NCBI RefSeq assembly: GCF_020172665.1
Contig: NZ_CP083985.1
Span: forward strand, 329,091-393,090
DNA from: [Mycobacterium] zoologicum
Lineage (GTDB): Bacteria; Actinomycetota; Actinomycetes; Mycobacteriales; Mycobacteriaceae
Length of the DNA stretch: 64,000 nt
Reading direction: 5' to 3'
A model generated the notes under the pieces. The model saw only the letters and a list, made by a program, of their open reading frames with translations. It made no database searches and was not told the DNA's origin. How positions within the stretch are numbered: the first letter of the stretch is position 1; every line of letters begins with the position of its first letter. The position numbers were made by a program, and so were the translations under genes. Shown piece by piece: positions 44,308 through 51,754 of the stretch.

Positions 44308-46506
44308 CTACGGGTCGCGGGGCAGGCCCAGCAGGCGCTCGGCGATGATGTTGAGCTGGACTTCCGAGGTGCCGCCGTAAATCGTTGTGGCACGGCTCAT
44401 CAACAGGTACTCGGCCCACTTGCCGGGCAGCTGCTCGGGGTCGCCGATCGCGGCGTCACCGGCGAACGTGCCCACCCCGAACTCGGCGTAACCCTGGCCG
44501 GTGCGCATCGACAGCAGCTTGGACACCGCCGCAGCCGGCATCGGGTCCTTGCCCGCCAGCGTCAGCAGCGTCGAGCGCAGGTTGAGCAGCTTCGCGGCGT
44601 GCCCTTCGGCGATCAACCGGCCGGCCCGCCGCTGCTCGCCATTATCGAAGTCGCCGTCGCGGATGAACTCCACGAAGCCGTCGAGGCTGGCCAGGAACGG
44701 CATCTCGGAGCCGCCGATCGAAACCCGCTCGGCGGTCAGGGTGTTGCGGCTGACCTCCCAGCCCCGGTTCACCTCGCCGAGCACCAACTCGTCCGGCACG
44801 AACACGTCGTCGATGTACACCGTGTTGAACATCGCTCCGCCGGTGAGCTCCCGCAGTGGACTGACCGTCACACCCTCGGCCTTCATGTCCAACAGGAAGT
44901 AGGTGATGCCATCGTGTTTGGGGGCGCTGGAGTCCGTCCGCGCCAGCAGCGCTCCCCACGAGGAGAACTGCGCAGCTGAGGTCCAGATCTTCTGACCGCT
45001 GATCCGCCAGCCGCCGTCGACTTTGGTGGCCTTGGTGGTCAGGCTGGCCAGGTCCGAACCCGCACCGGGCTCGGAAAACAGTTGGCACCAGATCATTTCA
45101 CCGCGGAACGTAGGTGGCAGGAATCGATGCTTCTGCTCATCGGTGCCGAATGCCACGATCGACGGGATCAGCCACGCGGCGATACCCATCGCCTGGCGGC
45201 GCACCCGGCCGGTTGAGAACTCCTGCTCGATGATGATCTGCTCGATCGGCTCGGCGGCGCGGCCCCACGGCTTGGGCAGATACGGCAGCACCCAGCCGCC
45301 CTCGGCGATCGCCACCGTTCGCTCGTTCTGCTCCATGGCCTTGAGTGCGGCGACATCGGTGCGGATCTCGGCGCGCAGCTTCTCGGTGTCGGAGTCCAGG
45401 TCGATGTCGATCTTGCGCATCCCACCGGCGGTGGCGGTGTCGACGACGCGCTGCGGGTACTTTCCGCGGGACCCGAAGGAGGCGGCGAGGATCAGCGCCC
45501 GGCGGTAGTAGACGCCGGCGTCGTGCTCCCAGGTGAAGCCGATCCCGCCGTGCACCTGGATGCAGTCCTGGGTGCAGTGCTGCGCGGCGCTCGGTGCCAG
45601 GGTGGCCGCCACCGCCGTGGCGAACTGCACCGTCGAATCGGTGGCTTCCCAACCACTCTCGTCGGCCTCGTCGATCGCGCGGGCCGCATCCCACACCGCG
45701 GCGGTGGCCCGCTCGGTGTCGGCGATCATTTCCGCGCACTTGTGCTTGATCGCCTGGAACTGGCCGATGGGCCGCCCGAACTGTTCGCGGATCTTGGCGT
45801 ACTCCGCGGCGGTGTCGGTGGCCCAGCGGGCCACCCCGACGGCCTCGGCGGACAGCAGCGTGCAGATCAGCGCGTGCGCGCGCGCCGCGGTGAGGTTGCT
45901 CAGCACCGCGGTGGCATCGACCTGGACCCCGTCGGCACGCACGTGGGCGATCGGGCGCAACGGGTCCACGCTTTGCACCGCAACGATCTCGAGCTGGTCG
46001 GCGCGCAGCAGCACCCAGCGCTGGTCGCCGTCGGTCGCTACCGGCACCACCAGCAGCGAGGCCTGGCCGGCCGCCGCCACAGCACGGGCCTCGCCCCGGA
46101 TCACCAGTCCGGAGCCCTCGGCGGTGGCGGTCAGGCCGGGATTGAGGGTGTAGCTGGCGATCACCTCTCCGCCGGCCAGCCCGCTCAGTTCGGCGGCAGC
46201 CGGATCATTGGCGGCGATCAGAGCGCTGGCGATCGCCGACGGGACGAACGGTCCCGGCACTGCGCCGTAACCGAATTCGGCCAGCACCACGGCCAGCTCC
46301 AGGATCCCGAAGCCCTGCCCGCCCACGCCCTCGGGCAGGTGCACTCCGGCCAGGCCCTGCTCGGCGGCGGCCTGCCAGTACGGCGGTGGATTCGTGATCG
46401 GGGTGTCCATCGCGGCGTGCAGCATCTCCGACGGCACCGCGCGTGCCAGCAGGGACCGCACCGAGTCGGCCAGGTCCTGATGTTCAGAGGTGATCGCTAT
46501 GGGCAT
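44308..46506 (-). CDS. fadE6: Acyl-CoA dehydrogenase FadE6 (double-domain)
   Basis: 732 residues: two acyl-CoA dehydrogenase modules in tandem. The N-terminal ~350 residues resemble an ACAD (IQVHGGIGFTWEHDAGVYYR). The C-terminal module holds CQLFSEPGAGSDLASLTTKA, QKIWTSAAQFSSWGALLART and IYGGTSEVQLNIIAERLLG. It is the length of M. tuberculosis FadE6 (Rv0271c); such fused enzymes act on bulky or steroid-like acyl-CoAs in several cases, but the substrate is not known. GAAAGG precedes the ATG. An operator-like ACCAGTCGGTTGGT lies 40 bases upstream. Confidence 0.92.
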   Translation of the reverse strand: MPIAITSEHQDLADSVRSLLARAVPSEMLHAAMDTPITNPPPYWQAAAEQGLAGVHLPEGVGGQGFGILELAVVLAEFGYGAVPGPFVPSAIASALIAANDPAAAELSGLAGGEVIASYTLNPGLTATAEGSGLVIRGEARAVAAAGQASLLVVPVATDGDQRWVLLRADQLEIVAVQSVDPLRPIAHVRADGVQVDATAVLSNLTAARAHALICTLLSAEAVGVARWATDTAAEYAKIREQFGRPIGQFQAIKHKCAEMIADTERATAAVWDAARAIDEADESGWEATDSTVQFATAVAATLAPSAAQHCTQDCIQVHGGIGFTWEHDAGVYYRRALILAASFGSRGKYPQRVVDTATAGGMRKIDIDLDSDTEKLRAEIRTDVAALKAMEQNERTVAIAEGGWVLPYLPKPWGRAAEPIEQIIIEQEFSTGRVRRQAMGIAAWLIPSIVAFGTDEQKHRFLPPTFRGEMIWCQLFSEPGAGSDLASLTTKATKVDGGWRISGQKIWTSAAQFSSWGALLARTDSSAPKHDGITYFLLDMKAEGVTVSPLRELTGGAMFNTVYIDDVFVPDELVLGEVNRGWEVSRNTLTAERVSIGGSEMPFLASLDGFVEFIRDGDFDNGEQRRAGRLIAEGHAAKLLNLRSTLLTLAGKDPMPAAAVSKLLSMRTGQGYAEFGVGTFAGDAAIGDPEQLPGKWAEYLLMSRATTIYGGTSEVQLNIIAERLLGLPRDP

Positions 46507-46539
46507 GGTTGGGCCTTTCGGTGGGTGCGTGTAGTGAAT

Positions 46540-47490
46540 CTAACAACCAGTCGGTTGGTTGACTACGTGGGTCAGCGGCTGCCCGTCCCGCAGCCGCCGG
46601 CAGTTGTCGACGGCGACGGTCAGATACCTCGCCATGGTGTCGGCGGTGTACCAGCTGACATGCGGGGTCAGCACCACGTTGTCCAGCCGCAGCAGGGGGT
46701 TGTCGGCGGTCACCGGCTCGACGGCGAACACGTCCAGGCCGGCGCCGGCCAGCCGTCCGGTGACCAGGGCCTCGGTCAGCGCAGCCTCGTCGACCACTTC
46801 GCCGCGGGCGGTGTTGATCAGCACTGCGCCCGGCTTCATCCGGCCCAGCGCGGCCCGGTCCAGCAGGTGATGGGTGCTGCTGGTCAGCGGCACATGCACT
46901 GAGACGACATCGGATTCGGCCAGCAGTTGCGGCAGCGGGCGCCAGCCGGGCCGCCCGTCGTCACGCGTGCTGGTGTGGAGCACCTCGGCGCCCATCGCGG
47001 TGACTATCCCGGCCACCCGCTGCGCGATACTGCCGTTGCCGACCAGCCCGACGGTGCAGCCGCCGATGTCTCGGCAGTGTTCGCCAAGTTCGGGATCGGT
47101 GGGCCATCCGCGGGCCTCCCGGGTGGCGTGATCCAGTGGCAGCAGCCTGCGCAACACCGCGAGCATCAGTAGAACCGCTCCCTCGGCCACCGACGCCGCA
47201 TTGGCACCCGGCATGTTCGCCACCGCGATGCCGAGTTCGGTCGCGGTGCCGACATCGACGGTGTTGATCCCGACACCGAACTTCTGCACCAGGCGCAGCC
47301 GCGGCCCGTTGCGCAGGTCGGAGCCGGGCAACGGTCGCAGCACGTGCCAGAGCACCTCGGCGTCGGCGATCTCAGCAGCGAAGGTGACGTCGTCATCGGC
47401 GGCGCACCAGCGGATGTCCAGCCAATCCGATTCGGGGGCAACGAATTCACTGACCTTACGCCCGGGAATGAAGTGCGCCAGAACCCGCAC
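46540..47490 (-). CDS. D-isomer-specific 2-hydroxyacid dehydrogenase
   Basis: 316-residue NAD-dependent dehydrogenase. Rossmann motif TVGLVGNGSIAQRVAGIVTA, catalytic Arg in LINTARGEVVDEAAL, Glu in FAVEPV, and His in NVVLTPHVSWYT. It interconverts a 2-hydroxyacid and 2-ketoacid; substrate unknown (related to SerA/GhrA/hydroxypyruvate reductases). GTG start, two bases after the stop of the upstream TetR gene on the same strand, so cotranscribed with it. Its last codons overlap the fadE6 upstream operator. Confidence 0.87.
   Translation of the reverse strand: MRVLAHFIPGRKVSEFVAPESDWLDIRWCAADDDVTFAAEIADAEVLWHVLRPLPGSDLRNGPRLRLVQKFGVGINTVDVGTATELGIAVANMPGANAASVAEGAVLLMLAVLRRLLPLDHATREARGWPTDPELGEHCRDIGGCTVGLVGNGSIAQRVAGIVTAMGAEVLHTSTRDDGRPGWRPLPQLLAESDVVSVHVPLTSSTHHLLDRAALGRMKPGAVLINTARGEVVDEAALTEALVTGRLAGAGLDVFAVEPVTADNPLLRLDNVVLTPHVSWYTADTMARYLTVAVDNCRRLRDGQPLTHVVNQPTGC
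46546..46559. promoter_or_regulatory. Operator-like sequence upstream of fadE6
   Basis: ACCAGTCGGTTGGT, 12/14 identical to the perfect palindrome upstream of fadE5 (11709-11722), 40 bases before the fadE6 ATG and embedded in the 3' end of the upstream gene. Confidence 0.45.
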
Positions 47491-47492
47491 GG

Positions 47493-48125
47493 TCAGCAGT
47501 CCTTGCCGGCGTAGATCGCCCGGTAGAACACATTGGCCAGGGTGCGGATGCAGGCCTCGTCGTCGGGGTCGGCGCCGCCGGCGAGCTGGGCATAGCAGAA
47601 CTGGTTGAGCATCGACACGATTGCCACCGCCAGCAGTTCCGGATCATCGCCGGGGCAGTGCCCGTCCGCCTGGGCGCGCCGGATCATGTCGGTGATGAGA
47701 CCGACCGGTACCGCGCAGATCTCCGCCCAGTAGCGGGCGAAGTCGTCGTTGACGGTCGCCAGTTGCGAGACGCCGACCATCTCCGCGAGGCGGTTGCGGT
47801 AGGTGTGCCAATGCGCTGCGGTGGCCTGCTCGATCCGCTCTCGGTTGGACAGGCCGTGGCGGACCACCCCGGCTGCCCGCTCGCCGGCCTCGTCGCGGAA
47901 TCGCAGGGCCCACTGGCGGACCATGGCCTCTTTGGAGTCGTAGTAGTTGTAGAACGATGCCGCCGACCGGCCCGCCTCGGCGGTGATATCGGCAATGGTG
48001 GTGGCCAGCACGCCTTTTCGGGCGATCACGGTGCGCGCGGCCGCGTCGATCGCGGCCTGGGTGCGCCGGCCCCGGTGGGTGGGCAACGGGGCGCGCCGCA
48101 CGGGTTGTTCGGAGGGTATCGACAC
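47493..48125 (-). CDS. TetR-family transcriptional regulator
   Basis: 210-residue regulator with an N-terminal HTH (ARKGVLATTIADITAEAGRS; AASFYNYYDSKEAMVRQW) and a ligand domain. The first ~20 residues are basic and disordered (VRRAPLPTHRGRRTQ). GTG at 48125 is the first credible start; upstream frame has none. The divergent VOC gene is separated by a perfect 11-base inverted repeat (48161-48188), so this protein very likely represses both. Matches Rv0273c in context. Confidence 0.88.
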   Translation of the reverse strand: MSIPSEQPVRRAPLPTHRGRRTQAAIDAAARTVIARKGVLATTIADITAEAGRSAASFYNYYDSKEAMVRQWALRFRDEAGERAAGVVRHGLSNRERIEQATAAHWHTYRNRLAEMVGVSQLATVNDDFARYWAEICAVPVGLITDMIRRAQADGHCPGDDPELLAVAIVSMLNQFCYAQLAGGADPDDEACIRTLANVFYRAIYAGKDC

Positions 48126-48160
48126 CGGAGCCGGATTCCTGTCGCTGGGAGTCTGGATCG

Positions 48161-48188
48161 AATCTGAATCTGATGTTAGATTCAGATT
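48161..48188. promoter_or_regulatory. Strong TetR-type operator, 11-bp perfect inverted repeat
   Basis: AATCTGAATCT-N6-AGATTCAGATT in the 87-base divergent gap between a tetR gene and the VOC gene. Each arm itself contains the direct repeat AATCTgAATCT, so two dimers could bind. Confidence 0.7.
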
Positions 48189-48212
48189 ACGGTCTTGACC
48201 AGAGGAGTCGCC

Positions 48213-48788
48213 ATGATCAAACCCCACAGGGTCAACACCGAGTTCGAGATCAGCGGGATCAACCACGTGGCGATGGTGTGCTCGGATATGGAACGCACCG
48301 TCGACTTCTACAGCAACATCCTCGGGATGCCGCTGATCAAATCGCTGGACCTGCCGGCCGACGGCGGGCAGCACTTCTTCTTCGATGCGGGCAACGGGGC
48401 CTGCGTCGCGTTCTTCTGGTTCCCCGACGCTCCCGATCGAGTACCCGGCATCTCGTCGCCGGCCGCCATCCCCGGTATCGGCGAGATCACCAGTGCGGTA
48501 AGCACACTCAACCACCTGGCCTTCCATGTGCCGGCTGAGAAGTTCGACGCCTACCGGCAGCGGCTGAAGGACAAGGGCGTGCGGGTGGGCCCGATCCTCA
48601 ACCATGACGAGTCCGAGTGGCAGGCCAGCATGACGCTGCACCCCGGGGTATATGTCCGGTCGTTCTACTTCCAGGATCCCGACGGAATCACACTGGAATT
48701 CGCCTGCTGGACAAAGGACTTCGCCGCCGACGTCGAACACGTCAAGCCCAAGACCGCGGCCGACAGGCGCGTGCGCGCAGTCACCTAA
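48213..48788 (+). CDS. VOC (glyoxalase/extradiol dioxygenase)-family protein
   Basis: 191-residue vicinal-oxygen-chelate protein with two beta-alpha-beta modules: INHVAMVCSDMERTVDFYSN, then LNHLAFHVPAEKFDAYRQRL and FYFQDPDGITLEFACW with the C-terminal Glu ligand. Metal-dependent; could be a dioxygenase, lyase or epimerase. AGAGGAG precedes the ATG. Probably under control of the divergent TetR repressor. Counterpart of Rv0274. Its TAA overlaps the stop of the convergent TetR gene. Confidence 0.88.
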   Translation: MIKPHRVNTEFEISGINHVAMVCSDMERTVDFYSNILGMPLIKSLDLPADGGQHFFFDAGNGACVAFFWFPDAPDRVPGISSPAAIPGIGEITSAVSTLNHLAFHVPAEKFDAYRQRLKDKGVRVGPILNHDESEWQASMTLHPGVYVRSFYFQDPDGITLEFACWTKDFAADVEHVKPKTAADRRVRAVT

Positions 48789-49432
48789 TCGCGGTACAGG
48801 CTGGGGTTGCCGAGCCTGTCCAGCAGAGCCGTCAGATGCTCGATCAGACGTTCCGGTGTGAACTGCACCTCGCCGGTCAGCCATGCACTGATGGTCTGCG
48901 CGACCCCGCCGACCACGAAGTGTCCGGCCGCCTTGATCCGGTCGTTGGCCGGCAGGCGCAGCACCGCACCGGCGTGTTGCCCGGACAGCATCGCCAGCAG
49001 AGCACTGGATTCCGCGCGTTTGCGCACCACCACCGCGTTGCTCAGATGCGCGCCGAACAGCAGCCGTCCGATCCGGGTGTCACCGGCGATGGTCCGCACG
49101 ATGTTGGAGATGCCGGCGTGGGTCTGTTGATCCGCCGGCGCGGAATTCACCACCGACCGGGTCTTGGCGGCCAGGTCGGCGATGACGGCGTCGAACACCG
49201 CGCTGACGAGCTCGTCCTTGTCGGCGAAGCTCTCATAGAAGTAGCGGGCGGTCAGGCCGGCCTCGCGGCAGATCCCACGAACCGTCACCTCGGCGATCTC
49301 GGCGGGCTCGGCGCCGAGCATGTCCAGGCCGGCCGCCAACAGCCGTGCGCGGCGTAAGGCCTGCCGATCTGCGGCATCCACACCGCCGTAGGGGCGGGGG
49401 CCCGACGTGTTGGCGGTGACCATACTCACCAT
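48785..49432 (-). CDS. TetR-family transcriptional regulator
   Basis: 215-residue regulator with HTH (VTVRGICREAGLTARYFYES; FADKDELVSAVFDAVI) and a helical ligand domain. ATG at 49432 or 49423; neither has a clear ribosome-binding site. It is divergent from the DUF2236 gene; a palindrome AAACG-CA-CGTTT (49468-49479) in the gap is a candidate operator. Counterpart of Rv0275c. Confidence 0.87.
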   Translation of the reverse strand: MVSMVTANTSGPRPYGGVDAADRQALRRARLLAAGLDMLGAEPAEIAEVTVRGICREAGLTARYFYESFADKDELVSAVFDAVIADLAAKTRSVVNSAPADQQTHAGISNIVRTIAGDTRIGRLLFGAHLSNAVVVRKRAESSALLAMLSGQHAGAVLRLPANDRIKAAGHFVVGGVAQTISAWLTGEVQFTPERLIEHLTALLDRLGNPSLYRD

Positions 49433-49467
49433 CTTGACATCGCGCTGGAACGCGGAGCAATATCAGG

Positions 49468-49479
49468 AAACGCACGTTT
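49468..49479. promoter_or_regulatory. Operator-like palindrome AAACG-CA-CGTTT
   Basis: Perfect 12-base palindrome in the divergent gap between a tetR gene and the DUF2236 gene. Confidence 0.4.
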
Positions 49480-49499
49480 TCAGAATTGGCGGGTGGACG

Positions 49500-50405
49500 G
49501 TGGCAAACACAGCGATGCACCAGGTAGAGCGGCCGGTCAGTGCGGCAGTCGACCCGAAGCGTCGTCGCGCCGCCCCGCCGAGCCACGCCGGCGATCTCTC
49601 CGACGGGCTGTTCGGACTCTCGCTGATGGCCGGCACGGCGAATGTGATCATGCAGCTGGCGCGCCCGGGGGTGGGCTACGGCGTGCTGGAAAGCGTCGTC
49701 GACAGCGGGCGCGCGGATCTGCACCCGTTCAAGCGGGCCCGCACCACGATCGGCTACCTGGCGGTCGTCGCGCTGGGCAGCGAGACCGAACGGCTCGCCT
49801 TCAAGAAGGCGATCGACGGGGCGCACCGTCAGGTCCGCTCCACCGAGGACAGTCCGGTGAAATACAGCGCGTTCGACCCGGACCTGCAGCTGTGGGTGGC
49901 GGCCTGCCTCTACAAGGGCTCGGTGGACCTGTATCGAATGTTCTACGGCGATATGGATGACGACGAGGCCGAGCGGCAATACCAGGAGGCCAAGATCTTC
50001 GGCACCGCGCTGCAGATGCGCCCCGAGATGTGGCCGCCGAACCGGGAGGCGTTCGACCGGTACTGGCAGCAGCAGCTTGACACCAACATCTCCATCGACG
50101 CCCCGGTGCGCAAGTACCTCTACCGGATAGCGACGGTTCGGGCGCGCGGGGTGACGCTTCCCGGCCCACTGCACAAGCTGGTGGAGGCACCGTCGCTGTT
50201 CATCACCACCGGATTCCTTCCGCAGCGGTTTCGCGACGAGATGGGGCTGCCCTGGGACTCGGCCAGGCAGCGACAGTTCGATGCCCTGATCGCTGCGCTG
50301 CGGGTGGTCAACAAACTGACTCCCGGGCCGCTGCGGCGGTTCCCGTTCAACGCGCTGATGGCCGACATGCGGTGGCGGATGCGAACAGGGCGCCCGCTGG
50401 TGTGA
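49500..50405 (+). CDS. DUF2236 (oxygenase MpaB-like) protein
   Basis: 301-residue DUF2236 protein. Conserved segments are AGTANVIMQLARPGVGYGVL, RTTIGYLAVVALGSETERLA, and DPDLQLWVAACLYKGSVDLY, the family signature with the His/Asp-rich helical core only partly conserved here. Relatives include fungal MpaB and latex-clearing Lcp heme proteins, suggesting an oxidative role; heme binding is not demonstrated. GTG at 49500 gives a length close to Rv0276; ATG at 49515 is an alternative. Confidence 0.82.
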   Translation: MANTAMHQVERPVSAAVDPKRRRAAPPSHAGDLSDGLFGLSLMAGTANVIMQLARPGVGYGVLESVVDSGRADLHPFKRARTTIGYLAVVALGSETERLAFKKAIDGAHRQVRSTEDSPVKYSAFDPDLQLWVAACLYKGSVDLYRMFYGDMDDDEAERQYQEAKIFGTALQMRPEMWPPNREAFDRYWQQQLDTNISIDAPVRKYLYRIATVRARGVTLPGPLHKLVEAPSLFITTGFLPQRFRDEMGLPWDSARQRQFDALIAALRVVNKLTPGPLRRFPFNALMADMRWRMRTGRPLV

Positions 50406-50730
50406 TCATGGCCGTCTCGGGCCCACTGCGGCGCAGAGCCGTTGTAAGAATCACCACAGGAATCCGTGGTAGCTGAGAGTCCTACCGTCCTTCGCTCAAG
50501 GTGTGTTCGGATGCCTCCTGACCTCGGGGTTCCTTCAACACCGACGCGCTGAGCTGGGGTTTTCGTTCAGGCGCCTCACGCGGAGCCGGCGCACCGCCAT
50601 GTATCGAGCCGATATGCATCGCAGTCGAATCTGTGATTTGCGTTTGACAACCCATGTCCGTGTCTCTAAGTTAACGACGACTTCACAGCCGGGAAAAACG
50701 TCCACTCAACACGTCCACAAGGGGGAAATT
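50406..50730. other. Gene-free region ahead of secreted repeat protein
   Basis: 325 bases. Contains no convincing open frame on either strand. A promoter for the next gene is at 50644-50672. No riboswitch or RNA gene was recognised in the remaining ~240 bases. Confidence 0.5.
50644..50672 (+). promoter_or_regulatory. Near-consensus sigma-70/SigA promoter
   Basis: TTGACA (-35, 50644-50649), exact 17-base spacer, TAAGTT (-10, 50667-50672). The transcript would have a ~50-base leader ending in AAGGGGG before the ATG at 50731. Full -35 consensus is unusual in this window and implies strong expression. Confidence 0.7.
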
Positions 50731-51684
50731 ATGAAATCTGTTGCGCTAGGTGTTGTGGCAGGTGGGGCAGTTGCGGCCGCGTTCTTCACGGCCGCGGCGG
50801 CCAACGCCGAAGTGGCGCCGACGCCGACGCCGACGTGGGCGCCGAACTACTCGATCGACACTGCGGAGCTCCTGCAGGGTGTCAACTCGCCGACCACCTG
50901 GGCCGTCGACTCCACCTTCACCAAGGGCTCCACCGTCCTCGAAGGCACCACGTACGTCACGTCGTCGGCCGGCGGGTTCAACACCGTGTTCATCGATGAG
51001 AACAAGGACGTCTACAACCAGAACCAGCTGGGTATGGGTTTCACCAACCTCTACTACGACCAGGGTGGTGACGGTAAGGATGTCGTCGACATCATCAAGA
51101 CCCCGTTCGGAAACTTCGACATCTCGTCGATGGCGTCGACGTTCGCTCCGGCCGACATGTCGAAGCTGACCGAGGCTTCGCCGGCGGAGTTGCTGAAGGA
51201 CGCCGGTCTGTACAGCGCGCTGAACCTCGGGCTGGACAAGGATGCTCCGGCCGACGTGAATTGGTCGCCGACGTATGGCACTGCCCAGCTGCTGGCCGAC
51301 AAGGACCCGTTCTCGCAGACCTGGCGGGTGGAAGACACCACGTTCACCCGGGGTGGCGTGGAGCTCACCGGTACGAACTACCTCACGCAGTCGCTGTTCG
51401 GTGGCGGCATCAACAACCTGTTCGTGACCGACGCCGGTGACGTCTACAGCCAGAACCAGCTGGGTATGGGCTTCACCAACCTCTACTACGACGCGGACGG
51501 TGACGGCAAGGATGTCATCGACATCATGAAGACCCCGTTCGGCAACTTCGACATCTCGTCGCTCGCGTCGTGGTTCGCGCCGGCCGACTACTCGGACGCC
51601 GTCGCTGCTACGCCCTTGGCTGATCTGACCGACGCCGGGCTGTACAGCGCGCTGGACCTGGGGCTGGCCACGGAAGCTTCGTAA
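50731..51684 (+). CDS. Secreted protein with two tandem ~144-residue repeats, function unknown
   Basis: 317-residue exported protein. Signal peptide with cleavage after ANA (residue 26), then a short TPTPT linker and two homologous repeats (about 36-175 and 178-317) in exact 144-codon register. Shared blocks include NQNQLGMGFTNLYYD, GDGKDVxDIxKTPFGNFDIS and DAGLYSALxLGL. The Asp-rich DADGDGKDVID loop in the second repeat, and a weaker DQGGDGKDVVD in the first, resemble calcium loops but lack a full EF-hand. DNA identity between repeats is high. Strong promoter before, strong terminator after: a highly expressed single-gene unit. I do not recognise the family. Confidence 0.85.
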   Translation: MKSVALGVVAGGAVAAAFFTAAAANAEVAPTPTPTWAPNYSIDTAELLQGVNSPTTWAVDSTFTKGSTVLEGTTYVTSSAGGFNTVFIDENKDVYNQNQLGMGFTNLYYDQGGDGKDVVDIIKTPFGNFDISSMASTFAPADMSKLTEASPAELLKDAGLYSALNLGLDKDAPADVNWSPTYGTAQLLADKDPFSQTWRVEDTTFTRGGVELTGTNYLTQSLFGGGINNLFVTDAGDVYSQNQLGMGFTNLYYDADGDGKDVIDIMKTPFGNFDISSLASWFAPADYSDAVAATPLADLTDAGLYSALDLGLATEAS

Positions 51685-51706
51685 CCGGTACCTGTCGCGC
51701 AACAAG

Positions 51707-51740
51707 CACGGAATGCCCCGGTTCGCCGGGGCATTCCGTG
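51707..51740. terminator. Strong bidirectional terminator
   Basis: Perfect 15-bp stem CACGGAATGCCCCGG / CCGGGGCATTCCGTG with a TTCG tetraloop, followed by TTT. Serves the secreted-repeat gene and, from the other side, the selAB transcript. Confidence 0.85.
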
Positions 51741-51754
51741 TTTCCCGGCACCAT

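Noticed and set aside
47493..48884. 463-residue version of the TetR gene at 47493
   Set aside because: The extension runs antisense through the VOC gene and the operator; the regulator's own start is near 48125.
50982..51520. True EF-hand calcium sites in the secreted repeat protein
   Set aside because: The DADGDG loop has Asp spacing like an EF-hand but lacks the position-12 acid and flanking helices; only a weak resemblance can be claimed.
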